Of a stretch of DNA of 64,000 bases, positions 20,402-31,439 are shown piece by piece; position 1 is the first letter of the stretch, and every line of letters starts with the position of its first letter. The notes under the pieces are model-generated. The model saw only the letters and a list, made by a program, of their open reading frames with translations. It was not told where the DNA came from and did no database searches. The stretch lies in assembly GCA_905116865.2 (NCBI GenBank), contig CAJHNH020004979.1:121139-185138 (forward strand), read 5' to 3'. The stretch is from Candidula unifasciata (Eukaryota > Mollusca > Gastropoda > Stylommatophora > Geomitridae). The translations under genes and the position numbers were made by a program.

Positions 20402-20617
20402 TTTTTTTTTTTTTAGTATCCAGAAACCATGAGTTGTTAACCTTTTGGCTCGTTACTATGGATATCGCAACCCTTCGGCCTTGATTTCGTGATAGGTACC
20501 GTAAATCTTGGAGAAATGTGGCTTTTTTTGCCTACCCCCGGGCTTGAACCCGGACCACAAGGAGCTCGCCACCCGGTCACCGCCCAGTAGTTTAAACAAC
20601 TACGCTAGCGAGCCGCG
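20402..20617 (-). repeat. SINE family D, full-length inverted copy
   Basis: Ends at low coordinates with a poly-T run (seen as T's at 20402-20416), then 'accatgagttgttaacc', 'gatatcgcaacccttcggcc', 'taccgtaaatcttggag' and a tRNA-like head. In the head, the minus-strand B box is the complement of GGCTTGAACCCGG and the A box is the complement of CAACTACGCTAGCGAG. Partner copies are at 27778 (+) and 29290 (head only). Confidence 0.85.
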
Positions 20618-20831
20618 TAAGCCAGAGGTTAAAGGGCTCAATTTCTAGTTTAGTCGCCAGGAACTATACCTAATATTTAGGAATGTATTATTTATCCTCA
20701 AAGAAAAAAAAAATCCCATCGCAGTACCGACGAAAACCACAACGTTCTTACCATTTAGCCAGATGCTTCTCTATACAGTTGGTACTTGATCTTCCCATGT
20801 GGTTTTATGTACCCCCATTTTGGCAGAAAAG

Positions 20832-21045
20832 GCATAGACCAGTGGTTCTCAAACTTCCTAATGCCGCGACCCTTTAATACAGTTCCTCATGTTGTTGCGA
20901 CCCCCCGCCATACAATTATTTTCGTCCCTACTTCATAACTTTAGTGAATTTGTGTTTTGATGGTCTTTGGTGACCCCTGTGAAAGGGACGTTTGACCCCC
21001 CAAAAAAGGGTCGCGACCTATAGGTTGAGAACCGCTCTCATAGAC
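20832..21045 (+). mobile_element. SPIN-like hAT MITE (intact ends, target duplication)
   Basis: Element 20840-21037, 198 bp. Left end CAGTGGTTCTCAAAC and right end GGTTGAGAACCGCTC are inverted repeats, flanked by GCATAGAC (20832-20839) and TCATAGAC (21038-21045), an 8-bp duplication with one mismatch as hAT elements make. The interior words 'cctaatgccgcgaccctt', 'taatacagttcctcatgttg' and 'gggtcgcgacctataggtt' match, from memory, the SPIN ('Space Invader') hAT family of tetrapods, known for horizontal transfer. It is too short for a transposase, so it is non-autonomous. Confidence 0.82.
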
Positions 21046-22047
<1,002 letters not shown>

Positions 22048-23419
22048 GACTTCTGACACTTTTCAGAACTTTCTCTCACATACTGTCCTACATTTTGAAG
22101 CCGTCGGATTCGTGTTCTTGGCGATTTCAAAGTTTACAGCGACAGAGATCACCGCGACCCGAGCTGATGACTAAAAGGCAAGGAATGTTTATAAAAGACA
22201 TCTCGACAGGAAATTGACTGGCGCCTTGTTGTGGGCGGTTGGAACAGCGCATTGTTATTTCACTGTCAACTTTCATTCACTGTCGTTTGTAAATATGGGA
22301 GATGCAGTGGCGTAGTACATGTTAGAGGAGGGGCAGATGGGCCAAACAGGACTAATTAGGTAATATTAAAGAAAGAGGTTATGCATAATTGTAAACATGA
22401 ATCAAACAATCTGTAAATCAATCAACCACATGTCATCTCCACAGGCAAAGTTGACTGCAATAAGCCTCCTGCATAACTGGTCTCTGATCTTGGCTATTCA
22501 CTCTTTCAAACTGTTAGTCCATCACTATATATTGCCGCCCTCCCCTTTTTCTGATTTTGTATCGTTGTTTTTCCTTGGCTGCATTTTTTTCCCTTCGCGT
22601 ATTCCCTCTAGTATTGTTTTTACAAGAGTGTGAGTTTTTTTTAAGTTGGCGAAATATTTGACTTGTCTCTCTTCTTAGATTTCTCTTCGCAACTCTCTTT
22701 TTCTTTCACAGACCCTGTACTTGGCTGTCTCCCCCCCCCCCCCCCCATGCTTATGCGACGTGTCGTCTATATATCCACATATCTTCAGACAATTCGATTT
22801 TCTAATTGCAGAAGACATGTCAAGAATTTAATGTCAACATCATTTCGATAGATACAAACCTATTTGAGTCCAGGACGACACACTGGACTTGAAACTTGTT
22901 AGAGCTAAGTCTTCAACGGTTTTCCAGGCACTGGAAAGGAAGAGCTCTTAGCGAGGAAGAGACATTCAGTTTCTCTCAAACACTGACGGTTATAAGTTCC
23001 ATTTTGAAGCTCAGTCTGTTCGGTTCATAGTAGCACATATTATCACATTCCTTTGTATCGTACATACATCTGTGCAGATTTTGCATAGTGTGGCAGTTTT
23101 GGGCGGCTTTCTGGGAAGGCAAACTGCCATCCTGCTAAGAAAGACAAAACCAGATGTGATCAGTTCTTTTATCTTCTTTTGTCCAACTGCTTTAAGGGGT
23201 TACAGAGAAGAGTTGCATGTAGTTTCCTGACTTTGACTAGTTATATGTGGCTTGTGTTAACATCATTTAACGTTTCTGCAGTGTCTCTTTTACCCCTTTT
23301 ACCCAATTCTTTCTTAATCGACCTCTTGTTTTTAGCCTGCTGTTCACATGTAGTAGGCCAGAGCTGCTGACTGCTTTGGTTCCTTTCTGACCGATGACCA
23401 AAAAGCTTGATTCTTTGAT
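22048..23419. other. Long unassigned stretch
   Basis: T-rich sequence with a (C)17 run at 22730-22746. Several short plus-strand frames are pyrimidine-biased and show no domain. No repeat shared with other parts of the window was noticed. Confidence 0.4.
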
Positions 23420-23622
23420 CTTCTATGAAATCATTTAATGAAAGAGTCGACTAATTAGAGGTTTCCTTCGAAATCGAAATGCGTTTGCCTGAGAGGCCAG
23501 GGACCAACAGAAGTAAACCAGATCTGTAAAATGGATGTTTACGCAAAACGGGTTCTGGGATAAGATTCTAATCCAGAAATGGTCGAACAGTCAGAACTTT
23601 CAGCCAAAATTTACAGCCGGTT
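23420..23622 (-). repeat. Repeat family G, partial copy
   Basis: 'agagtcgactaattagag', 'gtttccttcgaaatcgaaatg', 'aaccagatctgtaaaatgg' and 'tttacagccggttaat' align with the 13-kb and 52.9-kb copies. It lacks the C-rich end. Confidence 0.75.
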
Positions 23623-23895
23623 AATTCCCCCTGGTCTCTGGGTAGTGAGGTCGGACGCCCCGTGTTTGTTGTAACAAAATCCCTTGGCAGTTGTGAATCA
23701 AAAAGAGTAGCCTAATTTCGAGGTAAAATCTACCCAAAGTATTTCAGGATCTTTGCCAGTGCTACAGAGCCTGTGCAATGTGCTGAGCTTCTTCGGACTC
23801 AGACTTGAATTGGAAGAAAAACGGAGCATTTATGGGTTACTGCCTGTGTGCCATGATGTTGATCCGTTGTTTAAACCTCTAACCTTACCACGGGT
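23623..23895 (+). repeat. SINE family H, 5'-truncated
   Basis: Begins 'ccccctggtctctgggtag', with no tRNA head, and runs to 'gatccgttgtttaaacc'. It directly follows family G, possibly by insertion at its end. Confidence 0.8.
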
Positions 23896-24009
23896 GAACG
23901 GGAAGAAGAAGACAAAGAAGATGAAACATCCTTTGGTTTTAGAATCTCAGCAATTCAGACAACCACTCAGACACTTCAAAAACCATGGGACACAAAGAAA
24001 ATATGGCGC

Positions 24010-24044
24010 TGCATTTGAGGGGTGGGGGGGGGGGGGGGGGGTGG
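24010..24044. repeat. Poly-G tract
   Basis: GGGGTGG followed by about 18 consecutive G. Confidence 0.9.
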
Positions 24045-24159
24045 AATTAACTCGAGAGTCGTTGATTCGAATCAGCATCGAGTACATTTTTTTTTTAACA
24101 TTGACCTTAGCTCCAAGATAAACTAAGTCTAAAGTATTTACCAAGTAATTTCCTGAAAA

Positions 24160-24409
24160 GAAAAGGCGGCCGGTGTGATGCTGGCCACCGAGTGCGGATG
24201 GGTCTGTGAAAAATGAGCCAAGTGTTATATACTCAACGTCCTACTGGTGTTAAAAAGGTCCTTTACCAGTTCTCGCATGGCCACCATGTTTCACATGTTC
24301 AAACAACACAAATGATGGTAACTTATGCTTTGACTTGAATTGTTTTACGAAAAAAAAAAATCTCCACGTTCAACCAGCAACGCCCGAATTTGAGAGCTTT
24401 CAGTTATAA
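24160..24409 (-). repeat. Repeat family F, partial (5' region)
   Basis: 'ggtgttaaaaaggtccttt' and 'accagttctcgcatggcc' match 25050-25090, and the poly-A/'ctccacgttcaaccagcaac' segment marks the 3' end of a neighbouring F copy. It appears to be a second F piece head-to-tail with the one that follows. Confidence 0.55.
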
Positions 24410-25110
24410 TTAAGACTAGCTTTATGTGCGCCATATAAAATGGCTTATCACTGCTCTACACCAAGTAGCCCTTAACGGGCCTCTTACAGTGTTGATGAGA
24501 TCAAAAGAGACTGACCTAAATATTGCCCGGACCGACGACGAAGCCGTCCACCGGCGAGCCAGTTGGTGACCTTGTCGCCGATAATGGGATGGGTCTGTAA
24601 AAAGAAGCCAACCCTTACATGCTGGACTTCCCAATGGTGTCAGAGGTATGAGGTTTTGAACAACGGATCAACTTCATGGCACACTGGTAGTAACCTATAA
24701 GTGTTCCGTTCTTCTGCTAACTCAAGTCTGAGTCCAAAGAAGCTCAGCACAGTGCACAGGCTCTGTAGCACCGGCAAGGATCCTGGAATACTTTCAAAGG
24801 ATTTTTAAACTCTAAATTTTGCCCCGGCAGCGATGTTTGGCTGCTCTTTTCGATTTATAACTGCCAAGGGATTTTTTTTTTTTACGTGCGCAATAATGCA
24901 TACGGGCGTCGATCTCACTACCCAGAGACCAGGGGGAATTACTAGAAGTCCAAGTGTACGTGAAAACATCCCAGCTCTTACCGGGGATTGAACCCAGAAC
25001 CTCTAGCACTCGAGGCGGACACCATGCCTCGAGACCACGAAACCCCTACTGGTGTCAGAAAGGTCCTTTACCAGTTCTCACATGTCCACCATGGCAAGCT
25101 AGTAATTGAA
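24410..25110 (-). repeat. Repeat family F interrupted by SINE H
   Basis: F sequence occupies 24410-24647 and resumes at 25050-25110. Landmarks (minus strand): 'gctcgccggtggacgg', 'tgatctcatcaacact' and 'agccattttatatggcgca'. The break is filled by the SINE H copy at 24648-25049. Confidence 0.75.
24635..25064 (-). mobile_element. SINE family H with target site duplication
   Basis: SINE 24648-25049 in minus orientation, full length including the tRNA-like head (minus B box is the complement of GGGGATTGAACCCAG). It is flanked by TGGTGTCAGAGGT (24635-24647) and TGGTGTCAGAAAGGT (25050-25064), a duplication of the F target that differs by a 2-base indel. Confidence 0.85.
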
Positions 25111-25518
25111 CAAAAAAAAAAAAAAAACACAGAAGATAGTAGCTTACTGCCAAACAGACAGTGACCTACATACGTGTCAACTAGCAACAGTTCCCACGTT
25201 TTGTTGCAGCATTCCTGAACTTTAGGCCAGAGAACATCCTGAACTTTAGACCAGTGTTCGGCCCAGGGCACTTGTCAAGCTCAACATCCATCACTGTAGC
25301 ACCGACAACGAAGGGTCACATGTCCTGCTTACAGGCGCAGGAGATCACAACTTCACACAGACTGCGTTCGCAAGATATGACTAATTTTTTTTTCACTTGG
25401 CACGGTTAGGTTAAGTAGATCACAGCAGTTCGGTGAGTGTTATATAAGCAGAAGAACCACCCACTGTCACCTGATTGTTGTCTTGATTGTAACTTGCCAT
25501 GGGGTTACATAGGGGGCC

Positions 25519-25522
<4 letters not shown>
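25111..25522. other. Unassigned stretch
   Basis: Poly-A run near 25111-25127. Otherwise no recognised feature. Confidence 0.35.

Positions 25523-25603
<81 letters not shown>
25523..25603. repeat. (GA)n microsatellite
   Basis: Pure GA, about 78 bp. Poly-(Arg-Glu) and poly-(Ser-Leu) frames over it are artefacts. Confidence 0.97.
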
Positions 25604-25606
<3 letters not shown>

Positions 25607-26176
25607 CAACGCTCTTCCGCTGTTGACTGCTTGTACACAATGATAGTGATGACTAGTGAAATGAGACAGTCGGTGTTTTTTCAGACTTGTTATGAGAAGA
25701 AATGACTTGGACATGGGTCAAGACTGCCACTAGATAATGCACAACAGACAGCACTGTCGCTCAGACATAATGGAAGCAGATCTACATGATCGGCCACGCA
25801 AACAGTGAATAAATGGAATATACTCGAAGCCGTAAATACCATCATTGACAAAGCACATACTAAAGAGCACAACCGACGCCTCTTCAAAAATTGACGCTAA
25901 AAGACAGAACAAGACCAGAGAGTAAAACGAAAAAGAAATTATGAAAAAGATTAGACCAGTGACAAGAGAACTTGGTTACAGCTGCAAGACTCAAAAAAAA
26001 AAATAACTGCAAAGGGGACAGCACACACACAAAAAAAAAAAAAAACAGGACTGCTTGACCCCATGGATGGGACCACGGAAGAACACTGACATGATCCATG
26101 ATTCTAGTGATCATGTGGAATAAAACAACACAGCCGCCTACGCTTATCAGCACAGTACATGGTGATTATCGGAGGG
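25604..26176. other. Unassigned stretch with A-rich runs
   Basis: Two poly-A runs near 25994 and 26031. The open frames on the minus strand have no recognised domain. Confidence 0.35.
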
Positions 26177-27045
26177 CATGACAATTAGACATAAACAAAA
26201 TATCTAAAGGCAATTCAGTGAAACATAAACAAAATATCTAAAGTTATGGCAGTGAAACATAAACAAAATATCTAAAGGCATGGCAGTAAAACATAAACAA
26301 AATATCTAAAGGCATGGCAGAAAAACATAAACAAAATATCTAAAGTTATGGCAGTAAAACATAAACAAAATATCTAAAGGCATGTCAGTTAACATAAACA
26401 AAATATCTACGGCATGGCAGTAAAATATAAACAAAATATCTAAAGGCATGGCAGTAAAACATAAACAAAATATCTAAAGGCATGGCAGTAAAACATAAAC
26501 AAAATATCTGAAGGCATGGCAGTAAAACATAAACAAAATATCTAAAGGCATGGCAGTAAAACATAAACAAAATATCTGAAGGCATGGCAGTAAAACATAA
26601 ACAAAATATCTATAGGCAATTAAGTAAAACATAAACAAAATATCTTAAGGCATGGCAGTAAAACATAAACAAAATATCTAAAGGCATGACAATTAAACAT
26701 ACATAAAATCTCTAAAGGCATGACATACATAAACAACATATCTATAGGTATGACAATTAGGCATAAACAAACTATATACAGGCATGACAACTGAGCATAA
26801 ACAAAATATCTAAAGGCATGACAATTAAACATATACAAAATAACTGAAGACCTGACAATTAAACAGAGACACAATATCTAAAGGCGTGACAATTAAACAG
26901 AAACAAATTATCTAAGGGGTAAACAGAAACACAATATCTAAAGGCGTGACAATTAAGTAGAAACAAAATATCTAAAGTAATGGCAGTAAAACATAAACAA
27001 AATATCAAAAAAGCCTGACAATTACACAGAAACAAAAAATCTGAA
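26177..27045. repeat. 34-bp AT-rich minisatellite
   Basis: About 25 units around 'ataaacaaaatatctaaagg' plus 'catggcagtaaaac'. The central units (26240-26680) are nearly identical; both edges, especially the right, are diverged and have lost bases. The minus-strand frames (e.g. FRYFVYVLLPC repeats) follow the array. Confidence 0.95.
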
Positions 27046-27209
27046 GGTAGAAGAGGAAGAGGCAGGCCGAGAAAGGTGATGACGGATAAATCGCGTCCGT
27101 GGCACTGAGGGATATATCATCAGTGGAACTGATCAAGAAGACAAGGCACCGAGACCTGTGTAGATGCGTGAACGCCTACGCCAGCTTGCAGGGCAGGTGA
27201 TGATGATGC
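27046..27209 (+). pseudogene. Non-LTR retrotransposon C-terminus with (TGA)n tail
   Basis: One frame reads RRGRGRPRKVMTD, the basic motif near the end of many LINE reverse transcriptases. After one frameshift, the next reads LRDISSVELIKKTRHRDLCR then CVNAYASLQGR and a TGA at 27198-27200, followed by a short (TGA)n tail. 'K.R..W...NA' before the stop is typical of these tails (W replaced by C here). It is severely 5'-truncated, lies directly after the minisatellite, and has no independent function. Confidence 0.75.
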
Positions 27210-27294
27210 TGGGTGAATTACCAAAGATAGATTTTGTGAATGACTGACAGCGTGACGATTGTGAAAAGATGGCCTAACAAGTGAAAAAGATTTT

Positions 27295-27470
27295 TTTTTT
27301 CCTGCCAGTGACGCAGTAGGCATAGGGCGCAGGAATCAGATTTGTATAAGCCAATGACCCTTTAATCAGTGATAACGTCAACAGCACGCCGGTAGCCTTT
27401 ACTTTCCATGACATTACCTAGTGCTCCTTTTAGACTGTGTCGACCTAGATAAAAGGTTATTATAAAAAAC
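27295..27470 (-). repeat. SINE family B, degenerate fragment
   Basis: 'aacagcacgccggtagcc', 'actttccatgacattacc' and 'actgtgtcgacctagataaa' follow the minus-strand B order. Confidence 0.6.
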
Positions 27471-27499
27471 AACAACACAAAATTAAATAATTTGAATCC

Positions 27500-27715
27500 C
27501 CTTTTGTAGACTGAAGCCGCTACGGCAAATTCGGACATTTATCCAAAATGACCTTGGCTCCCAGGTCGACCTAGCCTTTAGGGAGTACCAGGTGCAGTCC
27601 TGGGAAATAAAAGAGGCCGCGTGGTGCTGACCACATCTCCCACCACATTCCGATTGGTCTATAAAATATAGGTCTAGCCCTAAAGGCGTAGAAAAGGGTC
27701 GTTTATTTTTCACTT
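27500..27715 (+). repeat. SINE family B
   Basis: Body from 'aaaatgaccttggctccc' and 'caggtcgacctagcc' to 'aggtctagccctaaaggcg'. The head (27500-27540) is degraded. Confidence 0.75.
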
Positions 27716-27777
27716 AGACTCGGACTCACGAGCGTATAGCCACTACGTTACCAAGGCTACCTTTTATCTACAAAACC

Positions 27778-27995
27778 AGCCCGGCTCTCTAGCGTAGTTG
27801 GCTAAACCGGATTGCGCGGTGAGAGGGTGACGAGCTCCTTGTGGTCCGGGTTAATTCCCTGGGGCAGGCAGAAAAGCCACATTTCTCCCAGATTTACGGT
27901 ATTTAAAATGGAATCAAGGCCGAAAGGTTGCGATATCCATAATACTGAGCCTAAGGGTTAACAACTCATGGCTTCTGTATACTAAAACAAACAAC
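27778..27995 (+). repeat. SINE family D, full-length copy
   Basis: tRNA-like head with an A box in 'tagcgtagttggctaaacc' and a B box near 'ccgggttaattccc', then 'acatttctcccagatttac', 'aaggttgcgatatcc' and 'gttaacaactcatgg'. It is the direct-orientation partner of the 20.4-kb copy. Confidence 0.85.
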
Positions 27996-28548
27996 AAACA
28001 AACATCGACATACCCAAAAAGCACCTCTACAGCTGATGTCCTTTACCCCTTCCCTCAACATCACCAGTAGTGTGAAAAGGTCAGGCGAACCCAGTGTGAA
28101 AAAAACCCTGTCTACCCATTCTTTAAAAAAAAAAAAATTTGCAATTTTTTCGCCCCCTCAGTAATGACACCCCTGGCGACCTGCACCTCTTTCCTAACGG
28201 CACCCCCCCCCCCTTCCCCACACCCCACCCCCAACCCACCTCTAATATTATAATAAAAGGAGAGATACCTTTCTTATCCCAGCTGCTTGCAAAACATGGT
28301 TATTATTACTCATACCACATCCAGTCCTACGGGTTTCTAACTATACCTAACTTCTGTTTTGAGACTGTGTCAACAAGTCCTTGGAAACACGCATATTACA
28401 TTCCCACTTCTTTTCCTCCCACAAAATTACTCAAGTTTATTGGAAACGGAAGTAATAAATTGAGAATAGTTATCACCCAAATAGCTCGTAAATTTTTAAT
28501 ATTATTATGTTGCTTGTTACGATACTTACACAGCACTGAAGTAGATTT
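27996..28548. other. Unassigned stretch with poly-C run
   Basis: (C)10 run near 28202. A plus frame 28139-28597 is open but ends inside a SINE and has no recognised domain, so it is not called. Confidence 0.4.
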
Positions 28549-28803
28549 CGCCGTGGCGCAGCGGCTAGATTCTCGCCTGCGGATCGGAAGCTCGTAGTCT
28601 CGCTCCCTGGCAGAGCCGAAGTTTTTTTTTCCCCTCAAACATGACCTTGACTTCCGGGTCGACCCAGCCTTAAGTGGAAACCGGGTGCAGTCCCCGGAAG
28701 TAAAGGAGGTCGCGTGATGCTGACCACATCACCCATCTTGTGCCGACTGGTCTATAAAATTATAGGTCTAGCCCTATATGCAATGAACACCTACAGGCGT
28801 GGA
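28549..28803 (+). repeat. SINE family B, best full-length copy
   Basis: tRNA-like head with a textbook A box (GTGGCGCAGCGG), a weaker B-box region around 'ctcgtagtctcgctccc', a poly-T spacer, then the shared body: 'ggtcgacccagcc', 'tgatgctgaccacatcaccc', 'ttataggtctagccctata' and 'acctacaggcgtgga'. Its 3' end abuts a LINE fragment at about 28804. Confidence 0.88.
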
Positions 28804-29215
28804 CAATACGGCACCGAGGGAAGAAATCAGAAGGGGATCTTGTGCTGAAATGTTACAGAAAGATTCTCAGAATACAACGGATAAATAAGACAAGAAATGC
28901 TGACATTCTAAAAGATCTGAACACCTAGGAAGATTTGTTGATAAACACCATCTTGTCTCAGAAATATTTTGGACATAGCAGACACCATGGTGGATTGGAA
29001 AAACTAACAGCAGAAGGAACGGGACCAGAAAGGGTTAGGGTGTTTGGGGGGGGGGGTGAGGGGGAAGGGGGTTGCAGAGGCCGACCAAAACGAAAATGGG
29101 CAAAGTGTATAAGTGTGTCATTGGATTTGAAAGTACGAGAGGCGAAAGAGTTGGCGAAAGACCGAGTTTCAGCCAGACTGTGATCAGAGCTAATTATGCA
29201 TATGACCTCCTACAT
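28804..29215 (+). pseudogene. Non-LTR retrotransposon RT thumb and C-terminus
   Basis: From 28848 one frame reads KCYRKILRIQRINKTRNADI and, after one stop, INTILSQKYFGHSRHHGGLE then KLTAEGTGPE. The 'CYR..LRI.......N..IL' and 'L..FGH..RH.GLE+' motifs are classic for the region after the polymerase core in animal non-LTR reverse transcriptases. It then passes through a G-rich expansion into the RGRPKRKWAK basic tail and the sequence shared with the short LINE-tail elements at 1, 10.7 and 13.6 kb. It is therefore the longer parent form of those short copies. The catalytic core is missing and stops are present. Confidence 0.85.
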
Positions 29216-29284
29216 AATGATGTCAAGGGATAAAAAATACATTTATTGCAGATATATTAAAGCTCAGAGTCTGAGAAGGAGTAG

Positions 29285-29369
29285 ATGCCCGACTCGCTAA
29301 TGCAGTTAGTAAAAATCCTCTGCGCGGCGACCGGCTGAAGAACTCCCCGTGGTCCGGGTTCACTCGTGT
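29285..29369 (+). repeat. SINE family D head fragment
   Basis: 'gactcgctaatgcagttag' and 'cgtggtccgggttcactcg' match the D head; the body is missing. Confidence 0.6.
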
Positions 29370-29715
29370 AACCTAAAAGTGCTCCGTTCTACTTCTAACT
29401 CAAGCCAAAGTCTGAAGAATCTCAGCGCAGTGCACAAACTCCGTTGACCCGGCGAGGATCCTGAAATACTTTGGGTAGATTTTTAACTCAACATTTTGCA
29501 CAGGAAGCGCCGCTAGGCTATTCTTTTCAATATCCAACTGCTGGTTTTTTTTTTTTTAACTTAACAAAAATACACATGGGCGTCTGATCCAGAGACCATC
29601 GAAAATTAGCAGAAGTCAACGCGAAAAGAACATTCCAGGCTTCACATGGGCCTGAACACGGGACCTCTAGCATTCGAGGCGGACGCGATAACCCCCCTCT
29701 AACCCACAAGTATAC
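29370..29715 (-). repeat. SINE family H, inverted copy
   Basis: Minus-strand order: 'aaaagtgctccgttctac', 'gaatctcagcgcagtgcac', 'tactttgggtagattttta', poly-T and a tRNA-like head with 'gacctctagcattcgaggc'. Confidence 0.8.
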
Positions 29716-29815
29716 AGACATGAAAGCTTTCGGTTCTTTTCAGGGCACTCTTACGACACCACCCCAAGACGACCCTTTACAGGGTGCCGGTTCAAGCCTT
29801 TACAAGGCGCCGGTT

Positions 29816-30006
29816 CAAGAAGAAGAAGAAGAAGAAGAAGAAGAAGAAGAAGAAGAAGAAGAAGAAGAAGAAGAAGAAGAAGAAGAAGAAGAAGAAGAAG
29901 AAGAAAAATAAAAAAAGAAGAAGAAGAAGAAGAAGAAGAAGAAGAAAAAGAATAAAAGAAGAAGAAGAAGAAGAAGAAGAAGAAGAAAAAGAAGAAGAAG
30001 AAGAAA
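29816..30006. repeat. (GAA)n microsatellite
   Basis: About 190 bp of GAA with a few A-rich interruptions (e.g. 29905-29912, 29945-29958). Confidence 0.97.
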
Positions 30007-30009
30007 CTA

Positions 30010-30297
30010 TCCTAACTTCCCTATAATATCGGACATCCCAGGGACCTCCCTAGGAATTTCCTACCAAGTCTCGCAGTTCCCGAAATTGGGCAAAAAATTC
30101 CAAAAGAACCCGCCTTTCTCCGAAGAACGGCGAACCGTCAGCCTAGAGCAGCATAAAGCACGAACTCTTTTAATCCGCCGACGATACTCCAGGGATCTCC
30201 GTAAAAATTTCACTTGTGAACCGAACGACGCCACCACGAAACGAACTCGCGACCTTCAGAGCGCAAAGCCAACGGAAATCCTCTAAAAGAAGAAGAA
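30010..30297 (-). repeat. Possible SINE-like segment after a GAA array
   Basis: Minus-strand B-box-like words around 'aactcgcgaccttcagagc' and a short (GAA)n at 30287-30300. A single copy was seen, so the call is tentative. Confidence 0.3.
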
Positions 30298-31439
30298 GAA
30301 TAAGCAGAACTTTGTGCTTATCTATACTTTCTTTTGACTTGTCTCTCGTGCTACTTCTTTCAACGTGACAGCGACCTGTATGTGGCAGAGACAGACAACC
30401 GAGCGGACAGCGAGGGGGGAAACTCAATGAGGTGTGTAGTGTAGACAGTGATGTGTAGTGAAATAAAACAGTCACAGTCCGCCGAGATAGCGCATTCCAG
30501 GACTAGGACGGAGAAGATTATGGTGTCGCTCGACACTATTAAGGGATTAGAATGTTTTAGGTAGGTTCATGTCTTACCTGTGGCTATTCAAAATACATTC
30601 TAACTGAAGGCTGATCGTTCAGTCATTGTTGTGAACATTTGTTCAACTTGTGCTTTCCGGAAATGATAGCTGTTCACTCTACGGTTGACTATAGTGTAAA
30701 TTCATGTTGTATCGAAAGCGGCTGTTTATGGCAACAAGTGATGTGGGTGTTGTAAATTTCGTGTAGGGAAACCAAGTGTTTACATGGGTGTAACGTGTTT
30801 GTGCAGTGATTTCTTTTGGGGTTTCAAATTGGGAAGTTTGTGTCATCACAGAGAACTTGGTAATCCTGGAAGATTATATAGGATTAACTGTGATGGTAAG
30901 TACACAAATCTAGCCCTTTCTATCTTTCTACCTCGCTAATTTCGCGTATGTGTATGTGTGTGTGCGTATGTGTGTGTGTATGAGGTGGGCGTTTATTACA
31001 TTAAGAATCGACGTTATAGCAAACCGGACATACCCACAGGTCCTATAACTGGTTCCAGCGCAAAGACGCTCTATTCTTCTAATATTTTCTGTGTCCTATG
31101 CAACACCAGCGTCCTTTCTTCATCTCTCGGTGCACTGGAACTTGTTTAGTTCTCTCCCAAAGCTCACACAGACATATTATTTGTTTTAGTGTGACTGTTA
31201 GAAGGGTATAGCATTCGTTGCCGACATTATGAAATCAGAGGAGGGTATCCGGTCTTGTCTAATTAGAAACAATTGATCTTAGCCCTAGTAGGCACAAAGC
31301 AGTGTCAACCCCCCTCCCCCCCCACACACACACACACACACCACACATATCAGACGATTGGAGAAGCATAAAATCCAGGACTGTACCTCAAGTCCTTATG
31401 TCACCTAATGATTTTTGTTACCCACAAAGACAGGCACAT
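30298..31439. other. Largely unassigned stretch
   Basis: Contains a TG-rich tract (30945-30980), a good splice-donor-like GATGGTAAGTAC at 30892-30903, a ~30-bp scrap of the RNase H LINE end ('taagaatcgacgttatag', about 31001) and a CA tract (31322-31342). No gene can be supported. Confidence 0.4.

Noticed and set aside
26385..26874. Minus-strand frames rich in FRYFVYVLLPC repeats
   Set aside because: Artefact of the 34-bp minisatellite.
26177..27045. Regular repeats considered as a CRISPR array
   Set aside because: Units are contiguous without unique spacers, and the context is eukaryotic; it is a minisatellite.
28549..28640. tRNA gene (A and B boxes present)
   Set aside because: The sequence continues into a shared ~170-bp body and does not fold as a full cloverleaf by eye; it is a SINE head, as are those at 18.1, 20.6, 27.8, 32.9, 41.2 and 46.1 kb.
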